Positions 8,242 through 15,896 of a stretch of 45,556 nucleotides of DNA are shown here, piece by piece. Source of the DNA: Nocardiaceae bacterium. Its GTDB lineage: Bacteria; Actinomycetota; Actinomycetes; Mycobacteriales; Mycobacteriaceae. Numbering within the stretch: position 1 is the stretch's first letter; every line of letters starts with the position of its first letter. The notes under the pieces were generated by a model. It was not told the origin of the DNA. It worked only from the letters and a program-made list of their open reading frames with translations, and searched no databases. Made by a program: the position numbers and the translations under genes. Location: contig JAJFUQ010000153.1 in the NCBI GenBank assembly GCA_021372355.1, positions 1 to 45,556 on the forward strand. Direction: 5' to 3'.

Positions 8242-8900
8242 CAGCTGCTCGAACTGTGCGACTTGGAGCCCAGGCCACCGCGCGAGATCGTCGTGCCCGA
8301 CTTCGTCTTCACCGTCGTGTTGCTGGGTGCGAGGTAGGAGCCGCCCACCGGCGAGCGACCAATGCTGTTGGACCCCCCGTAGTAGTAGCGGTACGAGTGA
8401 CCGCCGTAGTAGAAGAAGCCGCTCGAATTAGGCGACCCGTGGCAATACGAGTCCGAGACGACGACTTCCTGGCCGTTTTGGTACGTCGTGCAGTAAGCGG
8501 TCGTCGTGCCTGCGGACGACACCGTGTAGATCGCCGCGACGACACCGGCCACGCCGACGACGGCGGCACCACCCATGAGCCGTCGGCGGTTGGTGCGCTT
8601 CTTCTTCGCGAGCATCGCGGCCTGCTGTGCCGCCAGCGCTTCAGCGCGTTCGCGAGCCCGGATCTCCCCCGCGCTCGGTGGCCGCGGGCGGGCCGTGTTC
8701 GGGTCCTGGAAGCGGATGCTGCCCTGGCCACCGCCCGGCTGCCCGGTCGGAGGTGGCTGCGGGGGTTGCCACGGCGGTGGCGACTGCGGCGGCTGGCCCG
8801 ATGGCGGCGGCGGTTGCTGTCCCGGCTGTTGTGGAGGGGTCCAAGGCGGCGGCTGCCACGGGGGAACCTCGCCGGAGTTGCCCGGTTCGTAAGGATTCAT
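8241..8900 (-). CDS. proline-rich membrane-anchored protein with DUF1190-like (YgiB/YjfM) tail
   Basis: A 219-residue protein in three parts: a Pro/Gln/Gly-rich cytoplasmic N-terminus (about 1-75), a basic stretch and one membrane helix (about 110-132), and an outward-facing C-terminus with three Cys, many Tyr/Gly/Ser, and an ending close to TISRGGLGSKSHSSSS. The ending recalls E. coli YgiB/YjfM (DUF1190), which close with a T-R/S-R-G-G-F/L-G pattern. YgiB and YjfM are encoded beside the GspS-like YgiC and YjfC, as this gene is. The start at 8900 overlaps the acyP stop (TGATG). Assignment rests on the tail motif plus context; a search could show it to be a distinct actinobacterial family. Confidence 0.65.
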   Translation of the reverse strand: MNPYEPGNSGEVPPWQPPPWTPPQQPGQQPPPPSGQPPQSPPPWQPPQPPPTGQPGGGQGSIRFQDPNTARPRPPSAGEIRARERAEALAAQQAAMLAKKKRTNRRRLMGGAAVVGVAGVVAAIYTVSSAGTTTAYCTTYQNGQEVVVSDSYCHGSPNSSGFFYYGGHSYRYYYGGSNSIGRSPVGGSYLAPSNTTVKTKSGTTISRGGLGSKSHSSSS

Positions 8901-9175
8901 CAGCGCTCCTGGAAGCCGACGAGGTCGCCGCGCGGCGCCTCCCACGTTTCAGTCACCAGGACGACCTTGCCAGGTGTCTGGTCCGATCGCAGCGCAGCAA
9001 GCAGCGCGTCGCATTTGTCTTGCTCTCCTTCCGCCACGACGTGCACTCGACCGTCGGGCTTGTTCTGCGCGAAGCCGACGAGTCCGAGTGCCAAAGCCTG
9101 CGAACGCGTCCACCAGCGGAACCCGACGCCCTGCACGCGACCGTGCACCCAGGCGCTCAACCGAACCGAAGCCAT
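8900..9175 (-). CDS. acyP: acylphosphatase
   Basis: A small 91-residue enzyme that hydrolyses acyl phosphates. The phosphate-binding loop is [12 protein letters not shown] (about 12-23) with the catalytic Arg, and the conserved Asn lies in [11 protein letters not shown]. Length is typical. It sits three bases after the osmC stop and overlaps the next gene by one base, so it is part of the osmC-acyP-cassette-smc-ftsY operon. In M. tuberculosis acyP directly precedes smc. Confidence 0.93.
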   Translation of the reverse strand: MASVRLSAWVHGRVQGVGFRWWTRSQALALGLVGFAQNKPDGRVHVVAEGEQDKCDALLAALRSDQTPGKVVLVTETWEAPRGDLVGFQER

Positions 9176-9178
9176 AGT

Positions 9179-9619
9179 TCAATCCAGCTTGAATTCGAGG
9201 GTGACCTTGGTCCCGGCCTTGAGGGTCCGGCCGACGGTGCACACCTTGTCGATCGCGCGCTCGGCGATGGTGAGTACACGCTTCTGCGTGGCCTCGTCGA
9301 GTTCGCTGAGGTCGAGTTCGAAGACCTCGTGCAACTCCGGGTAGATCTCCTGCTCCCGGTCCGGCTTGCCCGAGATACGCACGGTGGCGTCGAAGTTCTC
9401 GCCGAGTTTGCGCGTGAGCGGGATGTCCGCGCTCATCGCACTGCACGCCCCGAGCGCGATCTTCATGAGCTCACCCGGTGTGAAGACACCTTCGACCGAC
9501 TCCGAACCAACGAGGACCTCGGCGCCACGCGAACTCTTGCCGGTGTAGCGGCGTTGCCCCGTGCGCTCGACCCAGAGCTCAGTCGGTGGCGCGGGCACTG
9601 CAGGGGTCTGATCACTCAT
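9179..9619 (-). CDS. OsmC family peroxide-detoxifying protein
   Basis: A 146-residue OsmC/Ohr-fold protein, orthologous by position to Rv2923c. The family reduces organic hydroperoxides with two Cys; these are visible in LGACSAMSADI (about residue 60) and DKVCTVGRTL (about 126). ATG at 9619 gives a normal N-terminus; a longer frame upstream enters the promoter region. It appears to be the first gene of the operon leading to smc and ftsY, and is divergent from the hydrolase at 9770 across a 150-bp spacer. Confidence 0.88.
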   Translation of the reverse strand: MSDQTPAVPAPPTELWVERTGQRRYTGKSSRGAEVLVGSESVEGVFTPGELMKIALGACSAMSADIPLTRKLGENFDATVRISGKPDREQEIYPELHEVFELDLSELDEATQKRVLTIAERAIDKVCTVGRTLKAGTKVTLEFKLD

Positions 9620-9769
9620 GCCTTGATCTTGCCAAAACCGCAGCGCCGTTCTTCGCCCAGCCCTCACCGGACAGACTCGAAAACGCCTCGTGAACTGATC
9701 TTCACGCGCAAAATGGCTCCAAATGGCCACATCCGGCCAGCTCATGGGCGAGAGGGGAGAACCCACACC

Positions 9770-11335
9770 GTGACCAGATATGCGAACCAGCAGCGAAGTG
9801 GCTGGTGGGCAACTGACAACGACGACCAATACCGCAAGCGGCGCGGGGCGCTTGGCCCCCAGATGTTCACGCTGGCGGCGCTCATCGGGATGGGCGGTCT
9901 CGCCGTAATCGTTGCCCTCGGGTTCGTCATCTGGTGGGTCGTGACCCACGGCGTCGGCGACACCGTCCTGATCGTCATCGCGTTGGTCTTCATCGTCGGC
10001 CTGTTCCTCATCGGCACAGTCGTCGTGATGATGGTCTTCGCCGCGTTCTCTGTTGGAAAAAAGTGGGACGTCAAGGTCGAGCCGCAGGGCGAGCAGACGG
10101 TCGTGACCACCCGCGACGGCGTCGATCTCCACGTTGAGGTGCAGGGCGACCAAGGCGCGCGACGTACGGTCGTGTTCGTTCACGGCATCGCCATGTCGTC
10201 GAAAATGTGGCACCACCAGCGGAATTCACTCCCGATCGACACTCGCGCCATCCTTTACGACGCCCGCGGTCACGGTCGCTCTCAAGGCCAGAAACTCGAT
10301 GTCAAAGTGCCCGGCGTACGTCAGCTCGCCGACGACCTCGGCCGGGTCATCGACGAGAAGGCGCCCGGCGGGGACCTGATCCTCGCCGTTCACTCGATGG
10401 GTGGCATGACGATGTTCGCCCTCGCCGCGATCCGCCCCGACATCTTCGATCGCGTGCGCGGAATTCTTCTGCTCAATGCAGGCCCGGGACCAGGCAAGGA
10501 CGTCATCTGGCTCGGCGTCCCAAAGCTCCTCTCGCCACTGCGCAAGCTCCTGCTGAAGATCGCCGCGCCCGGACTGGCGCTCGTCGGTATCCTTCCCGGG
10601 TTCCTGCTGCGCATCCTGGGCATGGCCCCGTACCTGATCGCCGCCCGATGGCTCGCCGTCGCGGAGGACTCGTCGAAGGAATCGTGGCGGCTGACCGCAC
10701 GGATGCTCTACGAGACCACACCCAAGCGATACGCCCACCACATCGCGGCCTGCATCGAACATGACGAGCGGCCGTCACTCGACCGGATCTCGCACATCCC
10801 GATGATCGTCGTCGCAGGTGAACAGGACAATCTCTTCAAGCGATCGAGCTTCGACTCGTGGGTCAAGGAGCTTCCGCAGGCGGTCTTCTTCTCGATTCCG
10901 GGCGACGGGCACATGACGATGCTCGAACGACCCCAGTGGGTCACCCAGCAGTTGGCCACGTTGATCAACGCGGTCGAGGTCGAGCCCGAGGTCGAGGAAG
11001 TGACCCCGGGCCCTGCTCGCAAGGGCAAGCTTCCGCGCCAGAACGTGCCCTACATGTGGAGCGACTACAAGGAAGAGGTCGAGGCGGCACAGCAATCCGC
11101 GGGTCCCCAGGCCGCACAAGCGGTCAAGGTTCCGGCCGCACCGCGTGAGGAGAAACTCCCCCGCCAGAACGTGCCCTACATGTGGAAGGACTACCAGGAA
11201 GAGGTCGAGGTGGCAGAGGGCAAGCACGCCGAGAAGACCGCGTCCGGTGGCGGTGGAATCGACTTGCTCGGCCAGATTCCGGGCACTCTGAAGAAGATCC
11301 TGGGCGGCGACAACAAAGACGACGCTACGGACTGA
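9770..11335 (+). CDS. membrane-anchored alpha/beta hydrolase with a C-terminal tandem motif
   Basis: A 521-residue protein. It begins with a short polar segment and two adjacent membrane helices (about 31-58 and 65-93), followed by an alpha/beta hydrolase domain (about 108-400). Catalytic features are the oxyanion HG in VVFVHGIAMSS (about 138), nucleophile Ser209 in AVHSMGG, and His in PGDGHMTMLE. The C-terminus (410-521) is charged and low in complexity and holds a 19-residue motif twice. The start is GTG at 9770 with GGGGAGA about ten bases upstream; longer in-frame versions overlap acyP and osmC and are rejected. Substrate unknown, probably a lipid ester at the membrane. Its 3' end overlaps the convergent PHP gene by 11 bp. 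Confidence 0.85.
   Translation: MTRYANQQRSGWWATDNDDQYRKRRGALGPQMFTLAALIGMGGLAVIVALGFVIWWVVTHGVGDTVLIVIALVFIVGLFLIGTVVVMMVFAAFSVGKKWDVKVEPQGEQTVVTTRDGVDLHVEVQGDQGARRTVVFVHGIAMSSKMWHHQRNSLPIDTRAILYDARGHGRSQGQKLDVKVPGVRQLADDLGRVIDEKAPGGDLILAVHSMGGMTMFALAAIRPDIFDRVRGILLLNAGPGPGKDVIWLGVPKLLSPLRKLLLKIAAPGLALVGILPGFLLRILGMAPYLIAARWLAVAEDSSKESWRLTARMLYETTPKRYAHHIAACIEHDERPSLDRISHIPMIVVAGEQDNLFKRSSFDSWVKELPQAVFFSIPGDGHMTMLERPQWVTQQLATLINAVEVEPEVEEVTPGPARKGKLPRQNVPYMWSDYKEEVEAAQQSAGPQAAQAVKVPAAPREEKLPRQNVPYMWKDYQEEVEVAEGKHAEKTASGGGGIDLLGQIPGTLKKILGGDNKDDATD
11027..11209 (+). repeat. two copies of a 57-bp in-frame repeat in the hydrolase tail
   Basis: Copies at 11027-11083 and 11153-11209 each encode KLPRQNVPYMW-x-DY-x-EEVE, differing at two residues, with a 23-codon Ala/Gln/Pro-rich spacer. 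The conserved Trp, Tyr and acidic residues suggest a short binding motif used twice. Confidence 0.85.
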
Positions 11336-12350
11336 CCGATTCCTTACGGGTCCAGGCCCGCAGCTTCTCCCACTGCCAGGTGTTGATCACGCGGTCCGCG
11401 GGGACGTTGCACGCCTGGGCCCGTTCGCATCCGTAGGCCTGCCAGTCGAGTTGACCGGGCGCGTGCGCATCGGTGTCGATCGAGAAGAAGCAATCCATCT
11501 CGAGGGCGAGCGTCACCAGACGCGTCGGCGGATCCCGACGCTCCGGCCGGCTGTTGATCTCGACCGCGGTGCCGTATTGGCGGCAGGCTTCGAACACGAT
11601 CTCGGCGTCGAAGGTCGATTCCGGACGCTTCCCTCGCCCGCCCTCGACGAGCCGACCGGTGCAATGTCCGAGCACATCGACGTTCGGGTTGGCGATCGCA
11701 TAGACCATGCGTCTCGTCATCGTGGCCGAATCCGCGCGCAGGTTCGAGTGCACGCTGGCCACGACGATGTCGAGCTGCGCGAGCAGCTCTGATTCCTGGT
11801 CGAGGGAACCGTCGTCGAGGATGTCGACCTCGATACCGGTGAGGATCCGAAACGGTGCGAGCTGTTCGTTCAGTTCGGCGATGACGTCCAGTTGGCGGCG
11901 CAGCCGGTCGGCGCTCAGTCCGTTGGCGACGGTGAGGCGTGGAGAATGATCGGTCAGCGCGCAGTATTCGTGGCCGAGCGCAGCGGCCCGCCGCATCATC
12001 TCGTCGATCGGGCTGCCGCCGTCCGACCAATTGGAATGCGTGTGCAGGTCGCCGCGGAGGGCCTGCCGTAGCGCACCGCCTCCGCCTGCAATGACCTCCG
12101 CGGCACCGCTGACCTCGGCGAGATAGTCCGGGACCCGACCCGCAACGGCCTGGCTGATGATCGCGGACGTCTTGGGACCGATGCCGGCGAGGTCGATCCA
12201 GCTGTTCTCGGCGGTGCGCCGGGCGCGCTGCTCAACGGAGAGCCCCTCGACGATGTCGGCCGCCCGGCGGTAGGCCTTGACCCGATGCGTTTCCGCACGG
12301 GATCGCTCGAGGTAAAAGGCGATCTCACGCAACGCTTCGACCGGGTCCAC
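11325..12350 (-). CDS. PHP-domain metal-dependent phosphoesterase with N-terminal helix-hairpin-helix
   Basis: A 341-residue protein. Residues 1-75 resemble the PolX N-terminal helical and helix-hairpin-helix DNA-binding region (ALREIAFYLE, AGIGPKTSAII). Residues about 100-335 are a full PHP domain: GDLHTHSNWSDG, ALTDHSP, GIEVDIL, VASVHSN, VLGHCTGR and the final DTDAH, all metal-binding motifs. The polymerase domain of PolX is absent. PHP proteins are trinuclear metal phosphoesterases; a DNA-end or nucleotide phosphatase role is inferred from the helix-hairpin-helix part. The start is GTG at 12350. Confidence 0.88.
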   Translation of the reverse strand: MDPVEALREIAFYLERSRAETHRVKAYRRAADIVEGLSVEQRARRTAENSWIDLAGIGPKTSAIISQAVAGRVPDYLAEVSGAAEVIAGGGGALRQALRGDLHTHSNWSDGGSPIDEMMRRAAALGHEYCALTDHSPRLTVANGLSADRLRRQLDVIAELNEQLAPFRILTGIEVDILDDGSLDQESELLAQLDIVVASVHSNLRADSATMTRRMVYAIANPNVDVLGHCTGRLVEGGRGKRPESTFDAEIVFEACRQYGTAVEINSRPERRDPPTRLVTLALEMDCFFSIDTDAHAPGQLDWQAYGCERAQACNVPADRVINTWQWEKLRAWTRKESVSP

Positions 12351-12360
12351 CAGCCTGACT

Positions 12361-12528
12361 TTAGGACATGCCTGACGATTCCAGGCCGTAGCGAGCGGCG
12401 GTCAGGCGTGCGGAGTGCAAGGCGGACGAGGAGGACATAGCGGAGCTATATCCGACAAGGACAACGAAGCAGGCCGTGCGGCTGGGCGTCGCGCAGTAGG
12501 CCGTGGAATCGTTAGGTATGGCCCTTAG
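12361..12528. repeat. MITE-like intergenic element with imperfect terminal inverted repeats
   Basis: The spacer between the PHP and reductase genes is bounded by inverted arms of about 27 bp. The left arm contains CCTGACGATTCCAGGCC; the right arm, read inverted, contains CCTAACGATTCCACGGCC. The interior has purine-rich stretches (GGACGAGGAGGACATAG) and a short perfect palindrome ATAGC-GGA-GCTAT at 12437-12449. No ORF is present. The right end overlaps the reductase stop codon (12525-12527). It looks like a non-coding mobile or structured RNA element. Confidence 0.6.
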
Positions 12529-13088
12529 TGGCGCGAGTACTTGATGAAGATGACCCCGTCTTCGAATACCTGGTGCCCCACCATGTGGAACTTCTGGAGC
12601 GACTCCCCCGCGATGAGCGGGCGACCTGAACCGAGCACCATCGGGAACAGCTTGAGATAGATCTGATCGATCTCCTCGACGAGGCTGCCGGCGAGCTCAC
12701 CGCCTCCGCACAGCCATATCCCCTTGCCCGGCTTCTCCTTGAGCTCGCGGACATAGCCGGCGGGGTCGGACGAGACGAGTTCGATCGCGGGGTCGGGCGA
12801 TTCTCCGAGCGTCGTCGACACGACGACCTGCTTGAGATGCGAGAACGGATTCGACGTTCCGGTTCGAACACCGAAGTCGTAGGTCTTGCGACCGAACAGC
12901 ACGGTGTCGAACGTCGAGCCGCCTTTGAGCCCGAGTGCTTCCCGGATCTTGGTCGGAACCGCCTCCGGATACTTGGCCTTGAGCGCGGCCGCGTGGTCGC
13001 CACCACCGCCGAAGACGTCGACATGGCCGTCGCTCGTCGCAATGAATCCATCCATCGTCGCAGCGACGTAATACGTGAGCTTGCGCAT
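12525..13088 (-). CDS. dihydrofolate reductase family protein (RibD C-terminal domain)
   Basis: A 187-residue protein of the RibD C-terminal/DHFR-like fold (PF01872). Markers are the start MRKLTYYVAATMDGFIA, TVLFGRKTYDFG, and the nucleotide-binding GGGELAGSLVEE, followed by LKLFPMVLGSGRPLI. Members are NADPH-dependent reductases of usually unknown substrate, not the essential folate enzyme. It lies downstream of the DyP peroxidase on the same strand with a 90-bp gap, so co-transcription is possible. Confidence 0.88.
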   Translation of the reverse strand: MRKLTYYVAATMDGFIATSDGHVDVFGGGGDHAAALKAKYPEAVPTKIREALGLKGGSTFDTVLFGRKTYDFGVRTGTSNPFSHLKQVVVSTTLGESPDPAIELVSSDPAGYVRELKEKPGKGIWLCGGGELAGSLVEEIDQIYLKLFPMVLGSGRPLIAGESLQKFHMVGHQVFEDGVIFIKYSRH

Positions 13089-13178
13089 CGTTCGCGGCCT
13101 CTCACCCGGGGGTCCTGGCTCTTTGACGGTATCCCCGACAAACCCCGCGCGACAACGGATTCGCGCCGATCTACCCCA

Positions 13179-14102
13179 TCACGAGCCGGGCAGAGCCGGC
13201 GGTTCGTCGAGGAAGTCGGCCGAGGGCGCGAAGAACAGACCGCCGGTCACCGCGGCCGAGAAGTCGAGGATGCGATCGGTGTTGCCGGGCGGATCACCCA
13301 GGAACATGTTGCGCAGCATGCGTTCGGTGATCGCCGGGTCGTGCGAGTAACCGATGAAGTACGTCCCGTACTCACCGTTGCCGACCGATCCGAACGGCAT
13401 GTTCGCACGCACGATCTTCAGCTCGTCGCCGTTCTCGTCCTCGATGACGTTGAGAGCGGTGTGCGCGTTCTCGGGCTTGACACTGTCCGACAGCTCGATG
13501 TCGTCGAACTTGGTGCGGCCGATGACGCGCTCTTGCTCGTCGACGGGCAGCGCTCGCCACGCGGCGACATCGTGCAGGTACTTCTGGACGTGAACGTAAC
13601 TGCCACCATCCTCGGTCAACGCCGCCGCGGCCGCCGTCTCCCCGATCGGATTTTCCGTGCCGTCGACGAATCCGAGCAGGTCCCGGCGGTCGTAGTACCG
13701 AAAACCGTGCACTTCGTCGACGACCGTGACCGCGTCACCAATTTCGAGCATCAGCCGTGACGCGAGCTCGAAGCAGTAGTCCATCGTCTCCGCACGGATG
13801 TGGAAGAGCAGATCGCCTGGTGTCGACGGCGCGGTGTGGCGTGGGCCCGAGAGTGCGACGAAGGGGTGCAGAGCGTCCGGCCGGGGGCCGCTGAACAGCC
13901 GATCCCAGGCTCCCGAGCCGATCCCCGCCACCAAGGACAGATGCTTGTCTGGATCGCGGAACCCGATCGTGCGCGTGAGGCCCGACAGCTCCGCCAGCGC
14001 CTCGTGCACGGTCTCCTCGCCGCCTGGGTTGATCTCGACGACGAGGAAGATCGCGGCCTGGCTCAGCGGATGCAGAAGGGCTTGCGGAGTGTTTACGGGC
14101 AC
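13179..14102 (-). CDS. DyP-type heme peroxidase
   Basis: A 307-residue dye-decolourising peroxidase of the shorter class (P/B type). The GxxDG signature is in GFVDGTENP (about 165), and the proximal heme His is in KPENAHTALN. The catalytic Arg is probably in YFIGYSHDP with upstream basic residues. It oxidises dyes and phenolics with hydrogen peroxide. The C-terminus ends soon after the domain (EPPALPGS); no encapsulin gene is nearby. The start is GTG at 14102 without a clear ribosome site, only 9 bp after the stop of a mutM 3' remnant, suggesting it was once translated directly downstream of mutM. Confidence 0.93.
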   Translation of the reverse strand: MPVNTPQALLHPLSQAAIFLVVEINPGGEETVHEALAELSGLTRTIGFRDPDKHLSLVAGIGSGAWDRLFSGPRPDALHPFVALSGPRHTAPSTPGDLLFHIRAETMDYCFELASRLMLEIGDAVTVVDEVHGFRYYDRRDLLGFVDGTENPIGETAAAAALTEDGGSYVHVQKYLHDVAAWRALPVDEQERVIGRTKFDDIELSDSVKPENAHTALNVIEDENGDELKIVRANMPFGSVGNGEYGTYFIGYSHDPAITERMLRNMFLGDPPGNTDRILDFSAAVTGGLFFAPSADFLDEPPALPGS

Positions 14103-14111
14103 CCGACGAAA

Positions 14112-14258
14112 TTACCGTTTCGGACGCGGCCTCGTCTGGCAGCGCGGACAGAAGTACGACGAGCGGTTCATAAACGCCTCGCGGTGCATGACGGCACCGC
14201 AGCGATCACACGGTTCGCCTTCCCGGTCGTAGGCGTGCAGGGACCGGTCGAAGCAGCG
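14112..14258 (-). pseudogene. 3'-terminal remnant of mutM (zinc-finger end)
   Basis: About 48 codons encode a MutM C-terminus: [15 protein letters not shown], the zinc-finger cysteines, [11 protein letters not shown], ending RPKR and a TAA stop at 14112-14114. The intact mutM 1.8 kb away ends RPRR instead. No start or N-terminal part is present, so this is a gene fragment. It overlaps the 3' end of the sensor kinase in another frame. Confidence 0.88.
14123..14222. repeat. direct repeat copy A (mutM 3' end), 100 bp
   Basis: Identical over 100 bp to 15902-16001, same orientation, offset 1779 bp. Beyond position 14222 identity falls at once to about three quarters over the next 34 bp, and on the other side the two gene endings differ. 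Confidence 0.93.
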
Positions 14259-15783
14259 GAACGGATCGATCGATGGGAATCTCCGCCACGACGGTCGTTC
14301 CTTCGCTCACCGGACTATGTACGTAGAGAACCCCATCGACGGCAGCCAATCGATCAGCCAAACCAGCCAATCCCGATCCCGGTCCGGCGTGTGCACCACC
14401 GATGCCGTCGTCGGAGACGGAGACGACGAGCTTGTCGTTGTGCGCGACGACCGAAACACTCGCCTGAGTCGCACGCGCATATTTTGCGACGTTGGCGAGC
14501 GCCTCCGCAGCAACGAAATACGCCGCGGTTTCGACCGGTTCGGCGAAACGCTCGCCCAGGACATCGACGGAGACCGGCACCTTGGTACGGGCAGCGAGAT
14601 TCGACAGCGCCGGCCCGAGTCCGTCTGTCGTCAGAATCGCCGGATGCAGACCGTGCGCAAGTTCGCGCAGGTCCGCGAGTGCCTCCTTGGCGCACTGTGA
14701 CGCTTGGCGCGCGGCGACCTCGATCTGCTCCGTCGTCATCGTCTGTGCCATCTCCTCCAACAGACGCAGATCCAGCGCGAGGGCGACCAGCTGCTGTTGG
14801 GCACCGTCGTGAATGTTGCGCTCAATCCGCTTTCGGCTCTCGTCCGCGGCAGCAACCAGTCGAACCCGAGATGCTTTGACCTCTTCTAGCAGTGCCGCCT
14901 TTTCACCAGCCAGCTTCTGCCGTTCGCCCAGTCCACGCATGGCCGCGTTGAACGAGCGGGCCAACTCGGTGAACTCGTCCGTTGTCAACTCCGGAACCTG
15001 AGTCGTGTAGTCGGCTGACTCGATGCGTTTGGCACCGGCGATCAGATCGGCGATCGGTTGATTCACCGAGCGGGCAAACGCCGTCGCCACCGGAAGCGCC
15101 ACAATTCCACCGAAGAGCGCGGCTGCGATCATCTGCCGCAGAAGGCTCCACGGATCTTGCCGCCACTCGACCCCGATCTCGGCACCGAACATCGCCGTCG
15201 CAACCGCGAGCGCCGGCGCGACGATTGCGAGGCGCTGAACCACCCGGATGCCCGAGCCCGGTGGCGTCGGCCCCTCGAACTCCTTCTGGATGGATCGGAG
15301 GACGGGGCGAAGCAAGACCAGCGGAAACACGCTGTACGCCGCCAGCGCATACGCGAACACTGCCGCGCAACCGGCAAGGAGAACAGCGATTACGGGAGTT
15401 TGCAGCCCTTCCACTCGAGCCAAGATCCACAAACCGGCGGGCAACGTGTAGAGGCTGGAGATGAGGTACACCTGCCGCATCAGCTGCCATGGCAGGCGAG
15501 CGACGGCATGCCAGGCTTCCTCGGGACCGATCTCCCCCGCCGCGTGCCGTCGGAGCGGACGGCACGCGCGGACCGCGAAGGCAACTCCAAGCGCGGCGCC
15601 CAATAGCGTCACCGGGATCGTCCAGGCCACGAGATCGACTACTTGCCTTCGTGAGAGCCCGACCACATGCGCGTTCACGTAGATGATGAGTGTCAGGCTG
15701 ACGTACCACCCAGAAACCAGCGTGAACACGACCGGATAAGCCAACACAATCCGCCAGCCGAGGCGCGTGTAAAGCCGCTCCAT
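14206..15783 (-). CDS. orphan membrane sensor histidine kinase (NarL/LiaS type)
   Basis: A 525-residue kinase from ATG 15783. The first 240 residues hold about six hydrophobic helices. A HAMP-like linker follows (about 240-290), then a HisKA_3 domain with phospho-acceptor His325 in [12 protein letters not shown], then an ATPase domain with N-box near Asn431 (ALANVAKYA) and G-boxes SVSDDGIGG and [10 protein letters not shown]. No response regulator is encoded in the window. The last ~20 residues ([16 protein letters not shown] and following) are read from the mutM remnant in a different frame, so the native C-terminus has probably been replaced; the catalytic domains look complete. The gene lies between the two mutM-end copies. 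Confidence 0.92.
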   Translation of the reverse strand: MERLYTRLGWRIVLAYPVVFTLVSGWYVSLTLIIYVNAHVVGLSRRQVVDLVAWTIPVTLLGAALGVAFAVRACRPLRRHAAGEIGPEEAWHAVARLPWQLMRQVYLISSLYTLPAGLWILARVEGLQTPVIAVLLAGCAAVFAYALAAYSVFPLVLLRPVLRSIQKEFEGPTPPGSGIRVVQRLAIVAPALAVATAMFGAEIGVEWRQDPWSLLRQMIAAALFGGIVALPVATAFARSVNQPIADLIAGAKRIESADYTTQVPELTTDEFTELARSFNAAMRGLGERQKLAGEKAALLEEVKASRVRLVAAADESRKRIERNIHDGAQQQLVALALDLRLLEEMAQTMTTEQIEVAARQASQCAKEALADLRELAHGLHPAILTTDGLGPALSNLAARTKVPVSVDVLGERFAEPVETAAYFVAAEALANVAKYARATQASVSVVAHNDKLVVSVSDDGIGGAHAGPGSGLAGLADRLAAVDGVLYVHSPVSEGTTVVAEIPIDRSVPLLRPVPARLRPGRRTV

Positions 15784-15896
15784 GATTCCGTCCTCGTCCG
15801 ACCCACGATGGTCGACGATGCCGTTGGAGGCCATGATCTGAGCCTATTCTCCGCAGCTCAGAAGGCATCCGAGCTATCACGGAGACGGGTCATCGA

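Noticed and set aside
8627..9769. N-terminal extension of the 9770-11335 hydrolase
   Set aside because: Opposite to acyP and osmC, and not hydrolase-like; the GTG at 9770 precedes the membrane helices directly.
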